A stretch of DNA of 41,644 bases from Prevotella sp. GTDB lineage: Bacteria; Bacteroidota; Bacteroidia; Bacteroidales; Bacteroidaceae. A program made the translations under genes and the position numbers. The stretch is from the NCBI GenBank assembly GCA_016285055.1, contig JAEEPZ010000023.1:1-41644 (forward strand), given 5' to 3'. Shown here piece after piece: positions 27,460 through 35,776 of this stretch (the first letter of the stretch is position 1; each line of letters starts with the position of its first letter). Below the pieces are notes generated by a model. The model saw only the letters and a list, made by a program, of their open reading frames with translations. It did not search any database and had not been told where the DNA came from.

Positions 27460-28392
27460 ATGAATGTAGAAAAATCGATAAAAAAAGATTCTTTGAAAGC
27501 TTGGGTGCTGGCAGCGCGCCCCAAAACGCTGAGCGGTGCCGCCGTGCCGGTGATGATTGGGCTGTCATTGGCCTGGACCGATGCTGAGATCCACTATGTG
27601 CCCGGCACATTCAACTGGGTGCCGGCTCTGTTATGCCTGCTCTTCGCGTTTATCATGCAGATAGATGCCAACTTCGTCAACGACTTTGTAGACTATGCCA
27701 AGGGCACCGACGACAACGCCACGCGCCTCGGGCCGAAGCGCGCCTGTGCACAGGGATGGGTGAGCATCGACAGGATGAAGCGTGTCATCGCCGCCACCAC
27801 ATGCCTGGCTTGCCTCGTCGGGCTGCCGTTGGTGTGGTACGGCGGACTGGAGATGATTATCGTCGGCGTGCTGTGCGTCATTTTCTGTTTCCTCTACACC
27901 ACACATCTTTCTTATATGGGCTGGGGCGACGTGCTGGTGCTGGTGTTCTTCGGACTGGTACCCGTATGCGCCACCTATTACCTGCAGCTGCACACCGTCA
28001 CGCTGGAGGTGCTCATCGCCTCGATAGCCTGTGGACTGGTCATCGACGCCCTGCTGCTGGTCAACAACTTCCGCGACCGTGACACCGACCTGACAGCAGG
28101 CAAGCGCACGCTCGTGGTGCGCATCGGTGCTCAGCCTGCGCTGTGGCTCTACCTTGGAGTGGGCATAGCTGCGTTCCTCATGGGCATTGTCTTTCTTTGC
28201 AACGGCCATTGGATGGCAATGGTGACGCCGCTCCCCTATCTGGCGCTTCATTTCTTCACTTATTTGAAAATGAAGAAGATATGGGCGGGGCGCGAACTCA
28301 ACAGATGCTTAGGCGAGACAGCCCGCAACATTTTCATCTATGGTCTGCTGGTCAGTGCTGGCTTGCTGCTTTCCTGCTTTTTCTTTAGATAA
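27460..28392 (+). CDS. menA: 1,4-dihydroxy-2-naphthoate polyprenyltransferase
   Basis: This 310-residue integral membrane enzyme attaches the polyprenyl tail in menaquinone synthesis. AARPKTLSGAAVPVMIGLSL at residues ~19-38 is the family start. The prenyl-diphosphate motif is NFVNDFVDYAKGTDD near 70 (two Asp-rich features), and the second Asp-rich region is NNFRDRDTDLTAGKRT near 204. About eight to nine membrane helices are visible. The ATG at 27460 is best supported, although it follows the -7 box by only a few bases. No other men genes are nearby. Confidence 0.9.
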   Translation: MNVEKSIKKDSLKAWVLAARPKTLSGAAVPVMIGLSLAWTDAEIHYVPGTFNWVPALLCLLFAFIMQIDANFVNDFVDYAKGTDDNATRLGPKRACAQGWVSIDRMKRVIAATTCLACLVGLPLVWYGGLEMIIVGVLCVIFCFLYTTHLSYMGWGDVLVLVFFGLVPVCATYYLQLHTVTLEVLIASIACGLVIDALLLVNNFRDRDTDLTAGKRTLVVRIGAQPALWLYLGVGIAAFLMGIVFLCNGHWMAMVTPLPYLALHFFTYLKMKKIWAGRELNRCLGETARNIFIYGLLVSAGLLLSCFFFR

Positions 28393-28438
28393 CAGTCGCA
28401 GGCGCCGACGGGAGCATGAGCGTCTCGCCCGCGGACAG

Positions 28439-28472
28439 CTAAGGCGTCCATCAGCGACATGCGGATAATCAT
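28439..28472 (+). repeat. 34-base dispersed repeat with TGCGGATAATCAT, copy 2
   Basis: It matches 22212-22245 and lies just upstream of the promoter of the first AAA/nuclease gene. Confidence 0.7.
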
Positions 28473-28520
28473 AAGGAAGAAAAAGCTGGCGAATCATTTG
28501 GCCGTTTGCCTGATATTTCG

Positions 28521-28528
28521 TATTTTTG
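28521..28528 (+). promoter_or_regulatory. -7 box for the first AAA/nuclease gene
   Basis: TATTTTTG followed by CAACGG fits TAnnTTTG. The same downstream sequence (gcaacggcaagttgaagatt) precedes the second gene at about 30199, where the -7 box is less clear. Confidence 0.6.
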
Positions 28529-28559
28529 CAACGGCAAGTTGAAGATTACAGAAAGCGAT

Positions 28560-30146
28560 ATGAGAAAATACCCCGTAGGCATACAGAGCTTTGAGTCCAT
28601 CAGAACAGAAGGCTATATTTACGTAGACAAGACGCCGCTGGTCTACAAGATGATTACCGAAGGCAAGCCTTATTTTCTGAGCCGTCCGCGACGCTTCGGC
28701 AAGTCGCTCTTGGTGAACACGCTAGCGGCTGTTTTCGAGGGCCGCCGAGAGTTGTTCGAAGCCTTCACAACGGAGTATGGAATCGAGCAGCCGCAGCTGT
28801 TCATAGCCACCACCAACTGGAAGTGGGAGAAGTACCCCGTGCTGCGCTTCGACTTCAGTGTCGGTCTGGAAACTGTCGAGCAGTTTGACCAGTACGTTGA
28901 CAATGCGCTGAGTCAGTATGAAAAACTGTATGGCATCACCCACCCCAGCACAGCAGCCAACGTGAGGATGATCAACCTCATCAGTGCGGCCGAGAAACAG
29001 ACGGGCAAGAAGGTGGTGGTGCTGGTCGACGAATACGACAACATGATGCTACACAGCTTAGGCAACGCGGAGAAGCAGAAGACTGTGCGCGAGCGCTTCC
29101 AGAACCTCTTCGGCCCGCTGAAGAGCGAAGACAGCCACCTGCAGTTCGTCTTCATCACCGGCATCTCGAAGTTCTCGCAGATGGGCATCTTTTCTAAGCT
29201 GAACAACTTGGAAAACATATCCATGCAGCCGGCCTACGAGACCATCTGTGGCATCTCGGAGCAGGAACTTGTTACAGCCATGCGACCCGACATTGAACTG
29301 ATGGCGGAACAGCAAGGCAAGACCTACGACACGATGTTGTCCGAGCTGAAGGCCAACTACGACGGATACCATTTCAGCAGGGACAAGACCGATGTGTACA
29401 ATCCATTCAGCCTGCTGAAGGCCATCAAGTCTGGTATAGTGGACAGCTATTGGTTTGACAGTGCCACGCCCAGCGCACTCATCGAAATGCTGGCCAACAT
29501 GCCGCCCATCGACATAATGAAAGTGGACGGTGTGGAGTGTGATGCCAGCGATTTCGACCGTCCCTTCGACAGCTATGCCGCTCCCCTGCCCGTGCTCTAC
29601 CAGAGCGGCTACCTCACCATCAAGAGCTATGACCGCGACATGGATGCCTACACACTGGGGTTCCCCAACAGTGAGGTGCGTAAGGGCTTTGCCAGGTGCC
29701 TTTACCAGTATGTGGCACACCAGCAGCATCAAGACGACTGGACACGCAGCACCCTGCAGATGGCCTACAAGCGCTTCCGCCGTGACGACGTGATTGCGCC
29801 ATTCATCGAGGCCCTGAAGGTGTTCTTCGCCGGCGTTCCTTATATGATAGACGACAAAGGCGAGCACCACTTCCACGCCATGCTCTACACGCTGTTCGTC
29901 AGCTTCGGGGCCGACGTGGTGGCCGAGGACCTTTCTTCCAAAGGTCGTGCAGACTTGACGCTGAAGATGCCAAAGGGCATCTACATCCTGGAACTCAAAT
30001 ACGACGACACCGCAGATGCCGCCCTGCAGCAGATAGACGAGCGCGGCTATGCCGCCAAGTACGCCCTCGACGGCCGTCCCATCACGAAGGTCGGCCTCGC
30101 CTTCTCGTCGAAGGAGCGCAACATCACGGAGTGGAAAGCGATATAA
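28560..30146 (+). CDS. AAA-ATPase-like / PD-(D/E)XK nuclease protein, copy 1
   Basis: This 528-residue protein has an N-terminal AAA-ATPase-like domain and a C-terminal PD-(D/E)XK (DUF1703) nuclease domain. Walker A is RRFGKS at residues 44-49 and Walker B VDEYDNM near 155. The nuclease has YILELKYDD near 477 with the E-x-K pair. The family is expanded in Prevotella, Porphyromonas and relatives; its role is unknown, with transposition, defence or nutrient-independent cell processes suggested by different authors. The ATG at 28560 is chosen because the promoter at 28521 overlaps the longer frame. A paralogue of equal length follows directly. Confidence 0.87.
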   Translation: MRKYPVGIQSFESIRTEGYIYVDKTPLVYKMITEGKPYFLSRPRRFGKSLLVNTLAAVFEGRRELFEAFTTEYGIEQPQLFIATTNWKWEKYPVLRFDFSVGLETVEQFDQYVDNALSQYEKLYGITHPSTAANVRMINLISAAEKQTGKKVVVLVDEYDNMMLHSLGNAEKQKTVRERFQNLFGPLKSEDSHLQFVFITGISKFSQMGIFSKLNNLENISMQPAYETICGISEQELVTAMRPDIELMAEQQGKTYDTMLSELKANYDGYHFSRDKTDVYNPFSLLKAIKSGIVDSYWFDSATPSALIEMLANMPPIDIMKVDGVECDASDFDRPFDSYAAPLPVLYQSGYLTIKSYDRDMDAYTLGFPNSEVRKGFARCLYQYVAHQQHQDDWTRSTLQMAYKRFRRDDVIAPFIEALKVFFAGVPYMIDDKGEHHFHAMLYTLFVSFGADVVAEDLSSKGRADLTLKMPKGIYILELKYDDTADAALQQIDERGYAAKYALDGRPITKVGLAFSSKERNITEWKAI

Positions 30147-30237
30147 GACCGAGCTAACGGCTATGCAATAACGCCAAAGCATCTGAATTATAGTGTTCTT
30201 GCAACGGCAAGTTGAAGATTCATTCACAGAAAACAAT

Positions 30238-31824
30238 ATGAGAAAATACCCCGTAGGCATACAGAGCTTTGAGTCCATCAGAACAGAAGGCTATATTTAC
30301 GTAGACAAGACGCCGCTGGTCTACAAGATGATCACCGAAGGCAAGCCCTATTTCCTGAGCCGTCCGCGACGCTTCGGCAAGTCGCTCTTGGTGAACACGC
30401 TGGCGGCCGTCTTCGAGGGTCGCCGAGAGTTGTTCGAAGCCTTCACAACGGAGTATGGTATCGAGCAGCCGCAGCTGTTCATAGCCACCACCGACTGGAA
30501 GTGGGAGAAGTACCCAGTACTGCGCTTCGACTTTAGTACAAGCAATCTGACGAGCATCGCAAAACTGGACGAGTATGTCAATGACGCTTTGTGCGGCTAT
30601 GAGCAGCAATACGGCATTCCAACGACAGATGCCAGCTACAGCTTGCGCATGAAGAACATTATCCACACCGCTGAGCGACAGACGGGGAAGAAGGTGGTGG
30701 TGCTGTGCGACGAGTACGACAACATGATGCTGCACTTCCTAAACGATGCACCGATGCAGAAGGCCATAAGAGAGCGTTTCCAAGATCTCTTCGGCCCGCT
30801 GAAGAGCGAAGACAGCCACCTGCAGTTCGTCTTCATCACCGGCATATCCAAATTCTCGCAGATGGGCATCTTCTCTAAGCTGAACAATCTGAACAACATC
30901 TCGATGGTGCCGGCCTATGAGACCATTTGCGGCATCACTGAGAAGGAACTTGTCACCACCCTGCGACTCGACATTGAACTGATGGCCGAACGCCAAGGAA
31001 AAAGCTACGATGCGATGCTGGCCGAGCTGAAGGCGAACTATGACGGCTACCATTTCAGTGAGGGAAAGACCGATATGTACAATCCTTTCAGCCTGTTCAA
31101 AGCATTCAATAACGCCAAGGTGGACAGCTACTGGTTTGAGAGTGGTACCACCCGCGCGCTCATTGACATGTTGGCGCAGATGCCGCCTATTGACATGGCC
31201 GAGGCAGAGGGCACACCATGCATGGCCGAGGACTTCAACGTGGCCTTCGACAGCTATCAGTACCCCTTGCCCGTGCTCTACCAGAGCGGCTACCTCACCA
31301 TCAAGGAATATCGCCCCTCGCGCGACCAGTACGTGCTGGGATTCCCCAACCGTGAGGTGCGCAAGGGCTTCGCCATTAGCCTCTACCGCTACGTGGCCAG
31401 CTCACAGGCTGACGTGCGCAACCGCTCCGTGTTCCAGAATGCCTGGCTTGACTTCCGCGACGACGGCAACCTGGCAGCCTTCATCGAGGCCCTGAAGGTG
31501 TTCTTCGCAGGCGTTCCTTATATGATAGATGACAAAGGCGAGCACCACTTCCACGCCATGCTCTACACGCTCTTCGTCAGCTTCGGCGCCGACGTGGTGG
31601 CCGAGGATCTCTCTTCCAAGGGCCGCGCAGACTTGACGCTGAAGATGCCGAAAGGCATCTACATTCTGGAACTCAAATACGATGACACCGCCGATGCTGC
31701 CCTGCAACAGATTGACGAGCGCGGCTATGCCGCCAAGTACACCCTCGACGGCCGTCCCGTCACGAAGGTGGGCCTCGCCTTCTCGTCGAAGGAGCGCAAC
31801 ATCACAGAGTGGAAAGCAAAATAA
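30238..31824 (+). CDS. AAA-ATPase-like / PD-(D/E)XK nuclease protein, copy 2
   Basis: This 528-residue paralogue of the preceding gene is almost identical in residues ~1-98 and in the last ~100. The middle differs strongly (about 98-145, and around 360-425). RRFGKS, CDEYDNM in place of VDEYDNM, and ILELKYDD are present, so it is probably active. The upstream 40 bases also match copy 1, indicating duplication of gene and leader together. The mosaic pattern suggests gene conversion at both ends, or diversifying selection in the middle. It is followed by a palindrome array. Confidence 0.87.
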   Translation: MRKYPVGIQSFESIRTEGYIYVDKTPLVYKMITEGKPYFLSRPRRFGKSLLVNTLAAVFEGRRELFEAFTTEYGIEQPQLFIATTDWKWEKYPVLRFDFSTSNLTSIAKLDEYVNDALCGYEQQYGIPTTDASYSLRMKNIIHTAERQTGKKVVVLCDEYDNMMLHFLNDAPMQKAIRERFQDLFGPLKSEDSHLQFVFITGISKFSQMGIFSKLNNLNNISMVPAYETICGITEKELVTTLRLDIELMAERQGKSYDAMLAELKANYDGYHFSEGKTDMYNPFSLFKAFNNAKVDSYWFESGTTRALIDMLAQMPPIDMAEAEGTPCMAEDFNVAFDSYQYPLPVLYQSGYLTIKEYRPSRDQYVLGFPNREVRKGFAISLYRYVASSQADVRNRSVFQNAWLDFRDDGNLAAFIEALKVFFAGVPYMIDDKGEHHFHAMLYTLFVSFGADVVAEDLSSKGRADLTLKMPKGIYILELKYDDTADAALQQIDERGYAAKYTLDGRPVTKVGLAFSSKERNITEWKAK

Positions 31825-31860
31825 GACGGTCCGCTATTTTTCTTTTCATTTCGTATTTTT

Positions 31861-31946
31861 GTCCGAAGCCTTCGGACGAAGAGTCCGAAGCCTTCGGACA
31901 GAGCGTCCGAAGCCTTCGGACAGAGCGTCCGAAGCCTTCGGACTTT
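31861..31946. repeat. Tandem palindromes gtccgaagccttcggac (four units)
   Basis: Four hairpin units with cagagc spacers and a T run closely match 19976-20068. The array marks the border between the nuclease gene and the truncated RHS remnant, and may terminate both convergent transcripts. Confidence 0.8.
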
Positions 31947-31984
31947 TTTGAGGAGGCCTGACAGAGATGTAATTTGACCTGACA

Positions 31985-32516
31985 GTAGCTCCTTGCCGTT
32001 GTACTTGTAGGGCTGAAGGTCGGGGTTACTGGCGCCTGTCGCGTTACTGTAGGGTGTGCCGAAGGGGTAGTAGTTCTTGCGTCCCGTTGGTGGCAAGCGG
32101 CCAAAGGCCGAGCGCATATTGACAAGAACGTACTCCGGCAGCATCTCGTGGCCACAGTAGCCGCGGTGGAAGCCGATGGTGTTGGTCGTCACCGTCTGCC
32201 GGCCCCATGCATCGTAGCTGGCGGCGAACATTGTGGTGCCGTCGCCCTTCATCAGGTGGGTGATGCTGCCCAGGTGGTCGGCCACGGCCACGAGGGGCGT
32301 CACGGTGCTGCCCTCCTTCATGACGATGATGCCGTTGCCCAGGTAGTAGAAGTGGTGGGTGATGCTGTTGATGCCCCTGTTGCAGTCGCGTGTCAATGCA
32401 CCGTTGCTGTCGTACTGATACTCGCAGTCACCACCACTGTCGTACTGATACTCGCAGTCGGCATTGGCACCGTCGTTGAAGTCGAGAGCACCGTTGTGGG
32501 TCTGGCCATAGTTCAT
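31985..32516 (-). pseudogene. Chimeric RHS-repeat core remnant
   Basis: On the minus strand the frame from 32516 encodes RHS-type sequence: a duplicated CEYQYDS, NGALTRDCNRGINSI, then ADHLGSITHLM and YDAWGRQTV. The typical continuation (GYCGHEMLPEYVLVNM) is broken after residues RSAFGRLPPTG. It then jumps to a segment of another RHS core (YYPFGTPYSNATGASNPDLQ, YKYNGKEL) and stops matching near 31985. The open frame continues into the palindromes and the neighbouring gene only by chance. It thus looks like a fusion of two core fragments lacking both the long N-terminus and any toxin tip. A non-functional polymorphic toxin remnant is most likely. Confidence 0.75.
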
Positions 32517-32563
32517 TATTCATTCTTTTCGCATTGCAAATGCTTATATTCACTGCGGTTTGA

Positions 32564-33265
32564 TTACAAATCCGACTGAACGGGATTAACACCGCAATCT
32601 CCGTTTTTCTTATTACCTAAAAAATCAACGTAAATCGTTTTCCTTTCAAAAAAACCACGATATTCAGGTTCTGATACACACTTGCGAACAAGTGTGCTGA
32701 ACTCACCTATAAAGTCTGCCTCATCCATTCCTGATTTGATGGAAACCCTATCATAAAATGGCACAACAGCAACCTCAAAAGGAAGCGAATTATTAGTATC
32801 ATCAGCATTCCTTGTCCCGAAAAGATGACAGATATAATTCTGCATGTTCTTTATATCTCTTTCAATTCCCCAAAAAGCTCCAGTTACATAGTCTGGCCAG
32901 CTGATTTCTTTAGCAATAGTGGAGTCTAACCATATCCTTATAGATAGTTCCAAAAGACTAATTTTTTGTATCATTTGTGATGTCTTTGGAATAATTACTG
33001 GAGGTTCAGAAAAAAAAATGGATTTCTCTGACAAAAAACCCTCTATTAAATAATTATGGATAAAGAGACATGCATCCTCTTCATTTTTGCATCGTTTCAG
33101 CAATGTTTTATTTCCTTTTTCGTCAGCATAAAATACCTCCCAAAAATTATAGTTTTCATACAAAACAATGTGATCTGATATAAAATTACCGTCTAATGAA
33201 TATGTATCTGAAGATACACCCTCATTTATCAACAGTCTTAACAACTCTTCTCTATTCATATACAA
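32564..33265 (-). CDS. AT-rich gene of unknown function, probable immunity-type protein
   Basis: This 233-residue protein shows no export signal or membrane segment. The first ~75 residues (LRLLINEGVSSDTYSLDG, then WEVFYADEKGNK and NEEDACLFIHNYL) have the look of small immunity domains of polymorphic toxin systems. Residues ~95-215 are a second, unrecognised part with acidic and aromatic residues. It is 8 bases downstream of a barstar-family gene and upstream of an RHS remnant, and its GC content is far below that of neighbours. These points support an immunity gene acquired with a toxin locus. The family is not identified with certainty. Confidence 0.55.
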   Translation of the reverse strand: MYMNREELLRLLINEGVSSDTYSLDGNFISDHIVLYENYNFWEVFYADEKGNKTLLKRCKNEEDACLFIHNYLIEGFLSEKSIFFSEPPVIIPKTSQMIQKISLLELSIRIWLDSTIAKEISWPDYVTGAFWGIERDIKNMQNYICHLFGTRNADDTNNSLPFEVAVVPFYDRVSIKSGMDEADFIGEFSTLVRKCVSEPEYRGFFERKTIYVDFLGNKKNGDCGVNPVQSDL

Positions 33266-33273
33266 CCTATTTA

Positions 33274-33666
33274 TTACATTGATTGTAGTTTAGATAGTAT
33301 AAACTCTTCCTCATTTTTATTAAAATATATGTAAAGTGTTTTCTTTTGATTTTCAGACGTTTCTTCTACAATTTCATCCCAGTCTTTGCAGGCATCAATT
33401 AGTAATTTCAAGAAAATCTTCAAATCACGAATAGGCATCAAAGTGACACATTCGTGATAAATATGGATATGTTTTTGTGGAATCCAGTGAAAATCACATA
33501 TCAAATCCCATAATGAGTCCCAGTTTGCTCCAAAATATGGAAATTTTAGCTTTATGCTATATTCGTTAAGCAATTCCTTCTTGTTGCAAATAGCAGGTAT
33601 GACCACCGAAAAGTTATTCGAGTCTGTAAGGACCTCATATTCCGATATAAAAAAAATGCTACTCAT
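33274..33666 (-). CDS. Barstar-family (barnase inhibitor) protein
   Basis: The 130-residue protein contains the barstar hallmark FPYFGANWDSLWDLICDF at residues ~42-59, followed by VTLMPIRDLKIFLKLLIDAC and a beta-strand KTLYIYFN. Barstar-type proteins bind and block barnase-like RNases by covering the active site. No barnase-like toxin is visible in this window, so the gene appears to be an orphan immunity. It is very AT-rich, and translated together with the next gene on the minus strand. A clear -7 box was not found upstream. Confidence 0.85.
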   Translation of the reverse strand: MSSIFFISEYEVLTDSNNFSVVIPAICNKKELLNEYSIKLKFPYFGANWDSLWDLICDFHWIPQKHIHIYHECVTLMPIRDLKIFLKLLIDACKDWDEIVEETSENQKKTLYIYFNKNEEEFILSKLQSM

Positions 33667-33765
33667 TATTATTATTATATCCGTATAAAAGTATCATAAT
33701 GGTCTAGAGAATAGTACCAAGCCCCATTAGATGTAATAATTCTTAGCAGTCGCATATTAAAACGC

Positions 33766-33796
33766 AGCGACACCACCTATGAACGGGTGGTGTCGC
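33766..33796 (-). terminator. Hairpin downstream of serS
   Basis: GCGACACCACC and GGTGGTGTCGC form a perfect 11-base stem with an 8-9 base loop. It lies just past the minus-strand serS stop and before the barstar gene. On the serS transcript the stem is followed by TTTTAAT-like sequence. Confidence 0.75.
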
Positions 33797-33807
33797 AGCG
33801 GAATGTC

Positions 33808-35127
33808 TTAGTCGATGATGTCGAAGCCTGTGTACTTCTGCAGTGCCTTGGGTATGCGGATGCCCTCGGGTGTCTGGTTGTTCTCCAGCAGGGCGGCGAC
33901 GATGCGGGGCAGTGCCAGAGCCGAGCCGTTCAGCGTGTGGCAGAGCTCGGTCTTCTTGGTGTCAGCCCTGCGGTAACGGCATTTCAGGCGGTTGGCCTGA
34001 TAGGTGTCGAAGTTGCTGACCGACGAGACTTCAAGCCAGCGGCCCTGTGCCTCGCTGTAGACCTCGAAGTCGTAGCAGATGGCGGACGTGAAACTCTGGT
34101 CGCCGCCGCAGAGCAGGAGGATGCGGTAGGGCAGCTCCAGCTTCTTCAGCAGTCCCTCGACATGGGCGAGCATCTCCTTGTGGCTCTCCTTCGAGTGCTC
34201 AGGCTTGTCGATGCGCACTATCTCAATCTTCGAGAACTCGTGCAGGCGGTTCAGGCCTCGCACGTCCTTGCCATAGCTGCCGGCCTCGCGACGGAAGCAC
34301 TCGGTATAGGCGCAGTTCTTGATGGGCAGCTTGTCCTCGTCGAGGATGACATCGCGATAGATATTGGTGACAGGCACCTCAGCCGTAGGAATCAGATAGA
34401 AGTCGTCCACCTCGCAGTGGTACATCTGTCCCTCTTTGTCGGGCAGCTGTCCTGTGCCGTAGCCCGATGCGGCGTTGACCACGGTGGGCGGCATGATCTC
34501 TGTGTAGCCGCTGGCGCGTGCCTCGTCGAGGAAGAAGTTGATGAGTGCGCGCTGCAGCTGGGCACCCTTGCCGATGTAGACGGGGAAGCCTGCACCCGTT
34601 ATCTTCACGCCGAGGTCGAAGTCGATGAGGTTGTATTTCTTCGCCAATTCCCAGTGAGGCAGCGGGTTCTCAATGCCCAGTGTGGGGTTGACGTCCCAGT
34701 TGCCCACGGTGTCGGTCTCCGTGCACTCCTTCAGGTTGCTCTTCACCACGCGGTTGTCCTCTGCGGCGCGTCCCTGGGGCACCTCGTCGTAGGGGATGTT
34801 GGGAATCTGGCAGAGCAGCCGCGTCATCTCTTCCTGCGCCTGGCTCATCTTCTCCTCCAGCAGCTTCGAGCTCTCCTTCAAGGCGCTGACGGTCTGCTTG
34901 GCCTGCTCAGCCTCGTCGCGCTTGCCCTCCTTCATCAGCCGGCCTATCTGTCCCGACTGCTGCTTCTGCTCGTTCAGGTTCTTGTCTAACTGTTGCTGAG
35001 CCTCACGGCGCTGGCGGTCGATGGCCAGCACCTCGTTGATGGCTTCACGTGCACCCTGAAAGTGCTTCTTCTCCAGACCGGCAATCACGCGCTCGGTCTG
35101 CTCGGTAATAAGTTTAAGTGTTAACAT
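33808..35127 (-). CDS. serS: Seryl-tRNA synthetase
   Basis: The 439-residue class II enzyme charges tRNA-Ser (and tRNA-Sec where present). Residues ~20-110 form the N-terminal coiled-coil tRNA-binding arm (Gln/Glu/Lys-rich). Motif 2 is FRREAGSYGKDVRGLNRLHEF near 284-304 (shown in part) and motif 3 is NGSALALPRIVAALLEN near 400. TAEVPVTN and SNFDTYQANRL are family landmarks. The length fits the family. The gene follows the small exported-protein gene on the same strand after about 45 bases containing gatttac repeats, so they may be co-transcribed. Confidence 0.96.
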   Translation of the reverse strand: MLTLKLITEQTERVIAGLEKKHFQGAREAINEVLAIDRQRREAQQQLDKNLNEQKQQSGQIGRLMKEGKRDEAEQAKQTVSALKESSKLLEEKMSQAQEEMTRLLCQIPNIPYDEVPQGRAAEDNRVVKSNLKECTETDTVGNWDVNPTLGIENPLPHWELAKKYNLIDFDLGVKITGAGFPVYIGKGAQLQRALINFFLDEARASGYTEIMPPTVVNAASGYGTGQLPDKEGQMYHCEVDDFYLIPTAEVPVTNIYRDVILDEDKLPIKNCAYTECFRREAGSYGKDVRGLNRLHEFSKIEIVRIDKPEHSKESHKEMLAHVEGLLKKLELPYRILLLCGGDQSFTSAICYDFEVYSEAQGRWLEVSSVSNFDTYQANRLKCRYRRADTKKTELCHTLNGSALALPRIVAALLENNQTPEGIRIPKALQKYTGFDIID

Positions 35128-35172
35128 CTTTATGATTTACGATTTACTGATTTACGATTTGTTGGCTACGCA

Positions 35173-35601
35173 TCATTTCCTTTTGATGAAGGTGAGCGTG
35201 GTGGGCAGCTTTTTCCAGCTCTTCTTCTCCGGCACCTTCATCGTGGAGCCGCTGTTCTGCCGCAGGGTGTAGACGGTGTCGTTCACCTGTGTGAGCGTGG
35301 CTGTGAGGTCTTCGCTGCCATAGTCGTTGGTAATCTCCAGCTCGGCCTTGTTGCCGTCAATGGTGAAGTCGGTGATAATCCAGCAGTAGTTGTTGCCCTC
35401 CTTGGCCAGAAATCCCGGCAGCTGTCCGAACATCTCCTGCCAGCTGATGACGACATCCTGCTCGTAGAGGTTGAGGCGCATGAACACCTTGTACTCATTA
35501 TTATATAAGTACGCGCGAAACGGCCCGTCGGCCTGCTGTGCCTTTGCTCCCAGCACGCCCATGAGCATGAAAGCAGCGAGAAGAATCTTCTTTGTCATCA
35601 T
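35173..35601 (-). CDS. Small exported protein of unknown function
   Basis: The 142-residue protein has a signal peptide (KKILLAAFMLMGVLGAKAQ) and a beta-rich mature part with YLYNNEYKVFMRL, ITDFTIDGNKAELEIT and a C-terminal TLTFIKRK. I do not recognise its family. The start at 35601 (or 35598) follows a -7 box at 35623-35630; the longer upstream frame begins before the transcript. It lies upstream of serS on the same strand. Confidence 0.75.
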   Translation of the reverse strand: MMTKKILLAAFMLMGVLGAKAQQADGPFRAYLYNNEYKVFMRLNLYEQDVVISWQEMFGQLPGFLAKEGNNYCWIITDFTIDGNKAELEITNDYGSEDLTATLTQVNDTVYTLRQNSGSTMKVPEKKSWKKLPTTLTFIKRK

Positions 35602-35622
35602 TGTTTGTGCACATTTTGCGTG

Positions 35623-35630
35623 CAAAGGTA
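35623..35630 (-). promoter_or_regulatory. -7 box for the small exported protein (and possibly serS)
   Basis: The minus strand reads TACCTTTG followed by CACG, matching TAnnTTTG, 22 bases before the start at 35601. Confidence 0.7.
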
Positions 35631-35726
35631 CTAAAAATTTTCTTTTGAAAGTGTAAGAACCACAAAAAAAAGAAAAATCTGCCAAATGTTTCCTTTGAAA
35701 AGTTTGGCGGTTCACGCTTTTTTCCG

Positions 35727-35734
35727 TACTTTTG
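35727..35734 (+). promoter_or_regulatory. -7 box for the isomerase-like gene
   Basis: TACTTTTG followed by CAACC fits TAnnTTTG, with a 42-base leader to the ATG at 35777. Confidence 0.68.
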
Positions 35735-35776
35735 CAACCACTATAACTGACAAACCTATTTTATTAGTTTCACTTT

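Noticed and set aside
29058..30278. 406-residue minus-strand frame across the first AAA/nuclease gene
   Set aside because: It overlaps the full conserved C-terminal nuclease domain on the other strand; a similar shadow appears in the paralogue, as expected from codon bias.
33787..34989. 400-residue plus-strand frame opposite serS
   Set aside because: serS is certain on the other strand, and the frame has no promoter or recognisable domain.
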